A stretch of 7,948 nucleotides of DNA from Spirochaetaceae bacterium (GTDB taxonomy: Bacteria > Spirochaetota > Spirochaetia > Treponematales > Breznakiellaceae). Numbering within the stretch: the first letter of the stretch is position 1; every line of letters starts with the position of its first letter. The stretch is from the NCBI GenBank assembly GCA_031278575.1, contig JAITKD010000236.1:1-7948 (forward strand), written 5' to 3'. Shown here in pieces: positions 1 through 5,256 of the stretch. Under the pieces are notes generated by a model. That model saw only the letters and a list, made by a program, of their open reading frames with translations, was not told the DNA's origin and ran no database searches. Both the position numbers and the translations under genes were made by a program.

Positions 1-534
1 CACGGTTTCATAATCGTCATCGGCCGCCCGCTTAAGGGCCTCAAGGGGCCGGCTTATGGACTTGACGGACACCAGGTTTGAGCGGTAGTCAAAATCGACC
101 TCCGGGTCAAAGACATAACCGCTTTTCGCTTTTAGGACGATCACCGCCCGGTACACCTCGTCCCTGACAAAGGACTTTGCTTGCAGGAGGTTTCCCGCGC
201 TGTCCCGCCATTCCACCGCGACATCCACCCCTTCACGGGTCAGGGAGGTTATCGGGGCCTGCCCCACCACCGGGATCGAGACGTAGTTTTCGAGGTTGTA
301 GTCCGCGACTATCCCCTCGTCCGCGTTTTTCCGGGAATCGGCCCAATCATCCCCCGTAAGTGCGGTACATCCGGGCAAAAGTATCAGGGCCGGGAATAAC
401 GCCAGGACGCACAGACAGGCAAGCAAAAACGGCGCCAATCCGGCCGGATGGAAAACCCGGCCACGTACCCCCGATTTATTGGGAAAAACAGATTTAGCTA
501 CAGAAACGGACGAAATCCAATTTGATTTTACCAT
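1..534 (-). CDS. Putative lipoprotein with treponemal-style beta repeat (partial, 3' end off window)
   Basis: The reading frame is open from the ATG at 534 to the window edge, giving 178 residues without a stop. AAGGAG lies 9-10 bases before this ATG; another in-frame ATG at 543 directly abuts the Shine-Dalgarno sequence and is less likely. The N-terminus is long and basic (about 30 residues), followed by a hydrophobic stretch at about 31-53 and a spirochaete-like lipobox LLPGC with Cys56, so the mature protein is predicted to be a membrane-anchored lipoprotein. Residues about 87-150 (IPVVGQAPITSL ... VEWRD ... YRAVIVLKAKSGYVFDP) resemble a beta-sandwich repeat with a P-x-x-G-x-x-P start and an L-x-A-K-x-G-Y-x-F end that is common in surface proteins of gut treponemes. 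That comparison is from memory. The function is unknown. The 30-residue n-region is longer than usual for a lipoprotein signal. Confidence 0.75.
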   Translation of the reverse strand, partial: MVKSNWISSVSVAKSVFPNKSGVRGRVFHPAGLAPFLLACLCVLALFPALILLPGCTALTGDDWADSRKNADEGIVADYNLENYVSIPVVGQAPITSLTREGVDVAVEWRDSAGNLLQAKSFVRDEVYRAVIVLKAKSGYVFDPEVDFDYRSNLVSVKSISRPLEALKRAADDDYETV

Positions 535-542
535 TGGAATCA

Positions 543-550
543 TCTCCTTT
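543..550 (-). promoter_or_regulatory. Ribosome binding site of the lipoprotein gene
   Basis: AAAGGAG on the minus strand, 9 bases before the ATG at 534. It decides against the in-frame ATG at 543, which touches it. Confidence 0.6.
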
Positions 551-556
551 GCTTTA

Positions 557-585
557 AATATACTCGAATATACCGAAAAAATCAA
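557..585 (-). promoter_or_regulatory. Candidate sigma-70 promoter for the lipoprotein gene
   Basis: Read on the minus strand, TTGATT (585-580) and TATATT (562-557) are separated by exactly 17 bases. Just upstream of the -35 box lies an A7/T7 inverted repeat (587-605), which could act as an UP-like element. The predicted transcript start is near 550, so the leader would be very short and begin at the Shine-Dalgarno sequence. A second TATATT at 572-567 would give a longer leader but lacks a good -35. Confidence 0.45.
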
Positions 586-655
586 CAAAAAAATCTCGTT
601 TTTTTAGAAAATACTCCGTTTTTCCCTACGAAAATCCAGCCGGGGGCCCCTCCCC

Positions 656-912
656 TCATTTTTCTACTATGATAAAATATAAATACTCTTTTACGTGAAT
701 GTCCCGGTTCCGCAGATTGCGGCTCCCCCGGAGGCGTTGCGGGGGGTTTCCAGAACCTCCGCCGTTCCGGCCCGCGGAGGATCCCCTCCATGTCCTCCCG
801 GCTGATAAACCCCTCGGAATTAAAGGAAATGATGATGAATTGGGCCCGGATATTCCCCGCGAGATCCGCCAGGGCCCGGGGGGCGGTGAAGCCCCCCCTT
901 TTGGGCTAAACG
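656..912 (-). pseudogene. Decayed C-terminus of a D12-class DNA adenine-N6 methyltransferase
   Basis: Three consecutive reading frames on the minus strand together spell the end of a D12-class adenine methyltransferase. From about 857 to 771 one frame reads NIRAQFIIISFNSEGFIS then REDMEGILRG. From 768 to 730 a second frame reads GTAEVLETPRNAS. From 730 to the TGA at 658-656 a third frame reads RGSRNLRNRDIHVKEYLY then FIIVEK. Adding one base near 769 and one T near 731 would restore a single frame, including an NAFRGS junction. The SFNSEGFIS, FRGSRNL and HVKEYLY pattern is what I know from the C-terminal part of this family. The catalytic DPPY and the AdoMet-binding region are absent. Recognisable sequence stops about 30 bp before the left arm of the repeat unit at 940, and nothing similar continues beyond the unit, where galK begins. 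The family call is from pattern memory. Confidence 0.65.
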
Positions 913-939
913 TAACCCGCAAAAATTTTACGAGGTGTT

Positions 940-1086
940 TTTAGGGCAACGCTGATTAACTTGACGCTCATCATCGTTGCCCTATGTATTTGCTCATTTC
1001 ATTACGCAAATACGACATTAAAGGAGCACTGATTGCGCCAACGCGGTTGGCGAATTCTCGATTGAATTAATCAGCGCTTCCTTAGG
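940..1086 (+). repeat. Left arm of a 147-bp structured inverted repeat
   Basis: This stretch is similar along its length to the reverse complement of 1774-1920. Shared blocks include CGCTGATTAACTTGACGCTC, TGTATTTGCTCATTTCATT, TTCTCGATTGAAT and GCTTCCTTAGG. It can fold into several hairpins: TAGGGCAACG (942-951) with CGTTGCCCTA (975-984); GTATTTGC (986-993) with GCAAATAC (1006-1013); CGCCAAC (1036-1042) with GTTGGCG (1046-1052) around a GCG loop; and an imperfect outer stem 1021-1034 with 1069-1083. It contains no coding sequence that I can support. The size and multiple stems resemble a BIME-type array more than a simple terminal repeat of an insertion sequence. Confidence 0.85.
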
Positions 1087-1160
1087 GAAATTTGTCCGGA
1101 AATTGAAATTTTTGAGCCTTTTACTAAAGCAAAACGGCCGGTCAAGCGCATATATTCTAT

Positions 1161-1679
1161 ATGAGATCATTACGCATACTGAAACAAGGGGTGTGGTACG
1201 AAATCCGCACCCGCGTCAACAACCGGGAGCCGCTGTTCCGCTTAGGGACGGGCGCCGCGGCGCCGGTCCCCAGGGCGCTGTTCGCCCGGGTGTTCCGGGA
1301 GACGGAACTGCGGTTCGTTTTCGAGGTTCGCGGACTGTGTTTGGCGGACGACTGGCTGACGTTTTATATCAAGCCGGCGGACGGGCTGGAACTTCCGGCG
1401 ATCATGCAGTGGCTGAAGCAGGTGTTCGCCCAGCGGTACAACCGCCTGGACGGCCGGATCGGCCATATCTGGGGGGACCGGTACGGGTCGCGGATACTGG
1501 AGGGGGAGCCGCCGGAGGAGGAAGAGGAGGCCGGAGCGGGGCGTGGGGATTCGGACCCTGGGGTCAGACCCCGATATAGGACCTCAGCCACCGGGGTCAG
1601 ACCCCGGTATGGGGAAACGGCGATCCAAACCGCTTTTCCCCTCATATTCCCCCTTCCACCCGCCCCCGCGCCCGGATAA
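1161..1679 (+). CDS. RAYT-like (REP-associated tyrosine transposase-like) protein without HUH and Tyr residues
   Basis: The protein has 172 residues. Residues about 9-115 follow the Y1/RAYT transposase pattern: GVWYEIRTRVNNREPLF at the start, a central strand, then IMQWLKQVFAQRYNRLDGRI and GHIWGDRYGSRILEGE, matching the family's MQWLN..Y..RFNR..GR.GH.W.GRY signature. In active members a segment like MPNHYHLLV carries the metal-binding HUH pair; here the aligned LADDWLTFY has Asp64 and Leu66 instead. The catalytic Tyr five residues before the conserved Asn is Phe89. The enzyme is therefore predicted to be unable to cut DNA. The C-terminal tail (about 118-172) is acidic, then Pro-rich, and includes the translation of two palindromes. 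No Shine-Dalgarno sequence precedes ATG 1161, so the start is uncertain. The gene lies between the two inverted arms, as RAYT genes lie between REPs. It could be a dead relic or a domesticated DNA-binding protein. Confidence 0.6.
   Translation: MRSLRILKQGVWYEIRTRVNNREPLFRLGTGAAAPVPRALFARVFRETELRFVFEVRGLCLADDWLTFYIKPADGLELPAIMQWLKQVFAQRYNRLDGRIGHIWGDRYGSRILEGEPPEEEEEAGAGRGDSDPGVRPRYRTSATGVRPRYGETAIQTAFPLIFPLPPAPAPG
1560..1572. repeat. REP-like palindrome, copy 1
   Basis: GGGGTCAGACCCC, a perfect inverted repeat around a central A, lying inside the 3' coding region of the RAYT-like gene. Both copies are read in the same frame as GVRPRY. Confidence 0.75.
1591..1607. repeat. REP-like palindrome, copy 2
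   Basis: CCGGGGTCAGACCCCGG, the same core as copy 1 with two more base pairs on each side. The two cores are 33 bp apart (1560 and 1593), a multiple of three, so both are translated in the same frame. Confidence 0.75.
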
Positions 1680-1773
1680 ACGGCGCTAATCCGCCCGGGG
1701 TTCCGCGTCAACCATCTTTTCCACCCCACGCCGAAAACGCTCAGGGGAAAGGTCTGTCCTGAACCGGGCAAAA
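1680..1773. other. Spacer between the RAYT-like gene and the right arm
   Basis: Ninety-four GC-rich bases inside the repeat unit. I see no gene, promoter or clear hairpin here. Confidence 0.5.
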
Positions 1774-1920
1774 CCTAAGGAAGCACCGATTTATTCAATC
1801 GAGAATAAATCGGCGCTGCTTTAACGCAAGGTAAACAAAGTTTACCCCATTTGCGCAATGAAATGAGCAAATACATTAGGGAAACTCGATGAGCGTCAAG
1901 TTAATCAGCGTTTCCCTAAA
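1774..1920 (-). repeat. Right arm of the 147-bp structured inverted repeat
   Basis: This is the inverted partner of 940-1086, with equal length. Stems: AAGCACCGATTTATT (1781-1795) with AATAAATCGG (1804-1813) and, after a CGC bulge, TGCTT (1817-1821); GGTAAAC (1830-1836) with GTTTACC (1840-1846) around AAA; ATTTGC (1849-1854) with GCAAAT (1867-1872); TAGGGAAAC (1877-1885) with GTTTCCCTA (1910-1918). Compared with the left arm, the last stem replaces a C-G pair by an A-T pair on both sides, and the short hairpin with a three-base loop keeps its shape with an unrelated sequence. That indicates selection on folding. Confidence 0.85.
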
Positions 1921-1955
1921 GCCGCCGGCCATCCAAAGACATCCGCCGCTTTTCC

Positions 1956-3287
1956 CTAAAACGCTATTTCCTCCGCCCCAATTTGCCGGATTTGCAGTAC
2001 CGTAACCGCGCCGGGGCCGAAGATCCCCTCAATTTGTGTCCGGTAGTGATCCAGCATATCCAGGGGCACATAGGCCTGGATGGTACCGGCAAAACCGCCG
2101 CCGTGGACCCGGCAGGCTCCGGCGTCCCGGAGGATCTTCCGGGTTACGGCCAGGGCCAGGCTTACCCCCTGTTCCCGGGGGTTCCGGGGGGAATAAACAT
2201 TTTGCAGAAGCTCCCAGGAAGAATCCCCGGATTTGTTTACCAGGGTCAGGTATTGGGCCAGTTCCCCCTGTTTTTCCCGGATGCCTGGGGCGGCGGCCGC
2301 CGCTTTCAGGGCCGCCTCCATGGCGTCTACCCGCTGATTTTCCTCAAAATAATGGATGGCCCGGAGAATGGCCCGATCCCCGGCAATTTTCCGCAGTTCC
2401 GCCCCGTGGGACAATACCAGGTCCAAGTTAAGTTCCCGCAGTACCGGTTTGCCGAAAAAAGCGGCCAGGGCCTTCATTTCTTCGGGGATCGCCGCGTAAT
2501 CGGGGGTCAGATCCGCATGGCTTCCGTGGGTATTCACCACACAGAGGGTATAGCCGGAGGAGTCTAAATCAAAGTTAATATGCTGTACCCGGGGTGAATT
2601 GACATCGGCAAAATCTATGGCTACCGCCCCGCCGGTGGCGCAGGCGGCCTGATCCATTAACCCCGAGGGTTTGCCAAAATATACATTTTCCGCGCTTTGG
2701 CCTATTTGGGCAAGCTCCAGGGCGGACCGTTTTTCCCTGCCGTAAAGGGTATCAAAGATCCGCCCCAAAAGGACCTCCACCGCCGCGGAGGAAGAAAGCC
2801 CCGATCCGGGCAATACCACGGAATCGGCGTTGGCGGTAAAACCCTTCAGGGCCGTCCCCCGGCGGGTAAGCTCCGCCGCAACCCCCCGGACCAGGGCTTC
2901 GGTGGTGCCCGCTTCTTTGGGGTTAACGGAAAGGTCCGAAAGATCCACCTCCACATCGGGGTATCCGGTGGAACGGAACAGTACCTTAGTATCCCTCCGG
3001 GGGGCGACCAGGGCAACAGAATCCAGTTGAATGGAAGCGGCCAGGACCTTGCCCCGGTTATGATCCGTGTGGTTACCCCCCAGTTCGGTCCGGCCCGGGG
3101 CGGTAAAAAACCGTAAATCCCCCCGGGTTTCGGGAAAATCCTCCGGGGAAAAGTCCCGCAGCATCCCCTCCGCCAGGGCGGTATAACGCTTCCGCGCCCC
3201 CGCAACCCCCTCGGGGCCGTATAGTTTTTCAAACACCCCGGCGGCAGCGGGGGTGGTAGTCCAGGTTATTACGTCGTTTCCGGTCAT
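1956..3287 (-). CDS. galK: Galactokinase (GHMP kinase family)
   Basis: GalK phosphorylates alpha-D-galactose at C1 with ATP, the first committed step of the Leloir pathway, in the cytosol. The 443-residue protein has the galactokinase signature GRTELGGNHTDHN (65-77; Arg66 is the likely transition-state residue and Asp75 a sugar ligand), the GHMP ATP loop LPGSGLSSSAAVEV (159-172), SGLMDQAAC (208-216; Asp212 the likely catalytic base) and the C-terminal GHMP motif VHGGGFAGTIQAYVP (394-408). The GGNHTDH form, in place of the GEHTDY of Escherichia coli, marks a branch that I associate with Clostridia and treponemes. It is about 60 residues longer than E. coli GalK, largely at the N-terminus. AGGGAGG precedes the ATG at 3287. 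No galT, galE or sugar transporter is adjacent, and the gene is divergent from the next one. Its TAG stop lies in a TTTCCCTAAA word that is repeated at 1911-1920, at the end of the right arm. Confidence 0.93.
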   Translation of the reverse strand: MTGNDVITWTTTPAAAGVFEKLYGPEGVAGARKRYTALAEGMLRDFSPEDFPETRGDLRFFTAPGRTELGGNHTDHNRGKVLAASIQLDSVALVAPRRDTKVLFRSTGYPDVEVDLSDLSVNPKEAGTTEALVRGVAAELTRRGTALKGFTANADSVVLPGSGLSSSAAVEVLLGRIFDTLYGREKRSALELAQIGQSAENVYFGKPSGLMDQAACATGGAVAIDFADVNSPRVQHINFDLDSSGYTLCVVNTHGSHADLTPDYAAIPEEMKALAAFFGKPVLRELNLDLVLSHGAELRKIAGDRAILRAIHYFEENQRVDAMEAALKAAAAAPGIREKQGELAQYLTLVNKSGDSSWELLQNVYSPRNPREQGVSLALAVTRKILRDAGACRVHGGGFAGTIQAYVPLDMLDHYRTQIEGIFGPGAVTVLQIRQIGAEEIAF

Positions 3288-3357
3288 AGCATAACACCTC
3301 CCTTTTAGGATATGATATAATTCGGTGATTTGTCCATGGGATTTGTAAGGATGGTAT
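3288..3357. promoter_or_regulatory. Divergent promoter region between galK and the DUF432-like gene
   Basis: The 70-bp gap must hold the start signals of both genes. For the rightward gene a consensus TATAAT lies at 3316-3321 without a recognisable -35 box, and AAGGA (3347-3351) is the Shine-Dalgarno sequence, six bases before the ATG. For galK the leftward strand offers only weak boxes (TATCAT at 3317-3312) and a strong AGGGAGG. Confidence 0.4.
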
Positions 3358-4113
3358 ATGTGGAAGCAATTTGAACCGGAAGAGGCCCGCTGGTATCATT
3401 GGAATTTAAACGGCGCCGAGGTCTATCTCCGCCGGGAGGGGGATGAATGGCGGACGGCCCTTCGTTCCGTCTTGGCTCAAGAGGTAACCCCCTCCGCGGA
3501 CGGCCCGAAGCCGGATCGCGCCCCCCGGGATCTTCCTGAGTATTCTGCCGTGGGAGCCGGCCGGCAGATTGTTCTCCATCCTTATTTTTATGAAAAACCC
3601 TATTATATCAATTTCCGGGACAAAATACGTCTGATGCCGGAAACGGAGACCCGGCTGGATCTGGCCCTGCCCCCGGTGCTGCGGCTGGAACTGGCCGGGG
3701 GCCTGGAGTTGACCCGGTTTACGCCGTTCCTGTTTCCCGAAGCCTGGTCCGGGGAGGACACCATGTACGGATTCCTCTGTGTTTCCCTGCCCGTTCCCTC
3801 CCCGCCTTCGGACTTTACGGGGGGGTCTTCCTTTATTCATGGAGAAATTATCTTCCGTAACCAGACTAAAACCATCCTGGACATCGATCGCCTGATTTTA
3901 TACACCGATTCCCTCAGTATTTATGAAAAGGAAGGGGATCTTCGCTGCGAAACCACGGTGGTGGATACCAACGGCAGCGGAGAACTCAAGATAAACTTCC
4001 GTCCGGGGATGCCCGACGGGTATGAGGCGATCACCGCCGCGCGAAAAAACGGGATGGGGAATATTATTATCCGCCGAAGCGCCGATTTGATAAAAAATAT
4101 CGCCGGGAGATGA
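3358..4113 (+). CDS. DUF432-like protein of unknown function
   Basis: The protein has 251 residues, no signal peptide and no membrane segment, so it is probably cytosolic. It appears beta-rich: residues 69-112 read IVLHPYFYEKPYYINFRDKI then a PETETRLDLALPPVLRLEL stretch, 136-146 read MYGFLCVSLPV, and 163-190 read EIIFRNQTKTILDIDRLILY then TDSLSIYE. The order of an N-terminal 'P-x-x-x-P' strand region, a central 'lPv' strand, a YG segment and a late 'I-x-N-x-T' strand fits what I remember of DUF432, an uncharacterised family of archaea and bacteria that I recall occurring beside mechanosensitive channel genes. This assignment is tentative. The start is supported by AAGGA at a six-base spacing. 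It is on the same strand as the MscS gene, 282 bp upstream, so a shared role in envelope tension is a reasonable guess but is not shown. Confidence 0.75.
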   Translation: MWKQFEPEEARWYHWNLNGAEVYLRREGDEWRTALRSVLAQEVTPSADGPKPDRAPRDLPEYSAVGAGRQIVLHPYFYEKPYYINFRDKIRLMPETETRLDLALPPVLRLELAGGLELTRFTPFLFPEAWSGEDTMYGFLCVSLPVPSPPSDFTGGSSFIHGEIIFRNQTKTILDIDRLILYTDSLSIYEKEGDLRCETTVVDTNGSGELKINFRPGMPDGYEAITAARKNGMGNIIIRRSADLIKNIAGR

Positions 4114-4395
4114 TTGGACTTGGGAGAGAACCCCATGGTTCTCGAACAAGCCGGTTTTTTATCGGAGAAAATTGCTAATTCCTTGTAATGTAAACCATTA
4201 CGACAAGGCGATTTTCTCCAAAGGGTAAGAAAACCGTTAAAAAACTGAAGCTTTTGGAGGTTCCCGTTATTATAATATGAAGAGAGGGATTTCAATATCC
4301 GGTTGGGTTTGAAATTCTCCCTTAAAAACGGAGTGTTTTGCGGGATGTCTTGAAAGACCAAGGAGGGTTTCCCAGGGTATCCAACGAAGGAGTCT
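4114..4395 (+). promoter_or_regulatory. Gap before mscS with a possible promoter and leader hairpins
   Basis: No gene is visible in these 282 bases. At the left end GAGAACC-CCAT-GGTTCTC forms a small hairpin without a following T-run. A consensus -10 box TATAAT sits at 4271-4276, but no -35 box is correctly spaced. Downstream, ATTTCAA (4289-4295) pairs with TTGAAAT (4309-4315), flanked by GGG and CCC. The mscS Shine-Dalgarno sequence AAGGAG ends only three bases before its ATG. I could not match the leader to a known riboswitch. Confidence 0.35.
4164..4219. repeat. Long intergenic hairpin
   Basis: GGAGAAAATTG (4164-4174) pairs with CGATTTTCTCC (4209-4219) with one G-U pair. Inside it CCTT (4181-4184) pairs with AAGG (4205-4208), and GTAATG (4185-4190) with CATTAC (4196-4201) around a TAAAC loop. 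No T-run follows on either strand, so it is not a standard terminator. It could be an RNA processing or stability element, or a small mobile palindrome. Confidence 0.6.
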
Positions 4396-5256
4396 ATGAA
4401 TAACGCCTTTTTAAGTGAATTATGGTCGGATTTGCGTAAAAACGCAAACCCTCTGGAGATCCTGAGCAAGATAATTGCCACGATTTTGATGGTGCTGCTC
4501 ATTTTTCTGGTCTTTAAACTCATTCAGGCCGCCGTGGGCAAGGGGTTAAAGGGCCGGATCAGCGATCAGCGGGCCTTTATGGTACGCAAGGGGATTAAAT
4601 ACACGGGAATGACCCTGGCAATTCTTCTTGTCTTCCGGAACCTGGGGATAGATATGTCCGCGATCCTTGGGGCGGCGGGGGTGGCGGGGATAGTTTTTGG
4701 TTTTGCCGCCCAAACCTCCATGTCCAGCCTGATTTCGGGGTTCTTTCTGCTGTCGGAGAAGCCCTTTCAGGTGGGGGACGCCATTAAGGTGGAGGACGTT
4801 ACCGGAATTGTCCTGTCGGTGGACTTCCTTTCGGTCAAGATCCGTACCTATGACAACCTGTTTATCCGGATCCCCAATGAAACCATTATCAAAAGCAACC
4901 TGACCACCGTTACCCGTTTTCCCATCCGGAGGCTGGACCTTGCCTTCTCCGTGGCCTATAAGGAAGATCTGGAACGGGTGCGGGATCTGCTTTTTGCCCT
5001 GGCCCGCGAAAATATCTATACCCTGGATAACCCCGCCCCGTTTTTCGGGATCGATAAATTTGACAGCTCCGGAATAGCCATTATATTCTGCCTGTGGTTT
5101 GAAAAAAGCAACTTTTGGAATTTAAAAAATTCTATTATTATAAGTATAAAGAAATCTTTTGCGAAAGAACATATTGAAATACCCTATCAAAAGATAGATA
5201 TTACTATTACTAACCAGGATGGTATTGGGAATAGCGAGGAGTGTTTTAATGAATGA
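4396..5256 (+). CDS. mscS: MscS-family mechanosensitive ion channel
   Basis: Proteins of this family form a heptameric inner-membrane channel that opens under membrane tension and releases solutes on hypo-osmotic shock. The protein has 286 residues, the same length as E. coli MscS, so it is the minimal form with three membrane helices: TM1 about 22-44, TM2 about 68-84, and TM3 about 87-125. TM3 carries the small-residue pore pattern [20 protein letters not shown] and continues into [19 protein letters not shown]. The beta domain (about 125-175, with [14 protein letters not shown] and RIPNETI) and the cytoplasmic alpha/beta domain (about 178-270) follow. The last 50 or so codons are markedly AT-rich compared with the rest of the gene. 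Its 3' end overlaps ftsH by 8 bp, indicating coupled translation. Confidence 0.9.
   Translation: MNNAFLSELWSDLRKNANPLEILSKIIATILMVLLIFLVFKLIQAAVGKGLKGRISDQRAFMVRKGIKYTGMTLAILLVFRNLGIDMSAILGAAGVAGIVFGFAAQTSMSSLISGFFLLSEKPFQVGDAIKVEDVTGIVLSVDFLSVKIRTYDNLFIRIPNETIIKSNLTTVTRFPIRRLDLAFSVAYKEDLERVRDLLFALARENIYTLDNPAPFFGIDKFDSSGIAIIFCLWFEKSNFWNLKNSIIISIKKSFAKEHIEIPYQKIDITITNQDGIGNSEECFNE
5115..5144 (+). promoter_or_regulatory. Possible internal promoter for ftsH
   Basis: TTGGAA (5115-5120) and TTATAA (5138-5143) are 17 bases apart within the AT-rich 3' end of mscS, about 105 bases before the ftsH start. The composition there makes chance matches likely. Confidence 0.25.
5236..5241 (+). promoter_or_regulatory. 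Ribosome binding site of ftsH, inside mscS
   Basis: GAGGAG, seven bases before ATG 5249. It lies in the mscS coding region and fixes the ftsH start. Confidence 0.7.

Noticed and set aside
587..605. A7/T7 inverted repeat as a bidirectional terminator
   Set aside because: The stem is only A-T pairs and no GC-rich stem precedes the T-run; it fits better as an AT-rich element upstream of the lipoprotein promoter.
699..944. An 81-residue rightward ORF, and a 39-residue frame from 790, opposite the methyltransferase remnant
   Set aside because: The minus strand of the same bases gives family-like methyltransferase sequence; these frames are GC-rich shadows without a Shine-Dalgarno sequence.
2504..2511. 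GGGGTCAG in galK as a further REP-like core
   Set aside because: The second half of the palindrome is missing and the bases encode a normal stretch of GalK.
1983..3116. Several long ORFs antisense to galK
   Set aside because: They mirror the GC-rich codons of a clear galactokinase and show no recognisable domain.
4114..4395. A riboswitch before mscS
   Set aside because: The leader did not match the conserved cores that I know for c-di-GMP-I or c-di-AMP classes; only plain hairpins are visible.
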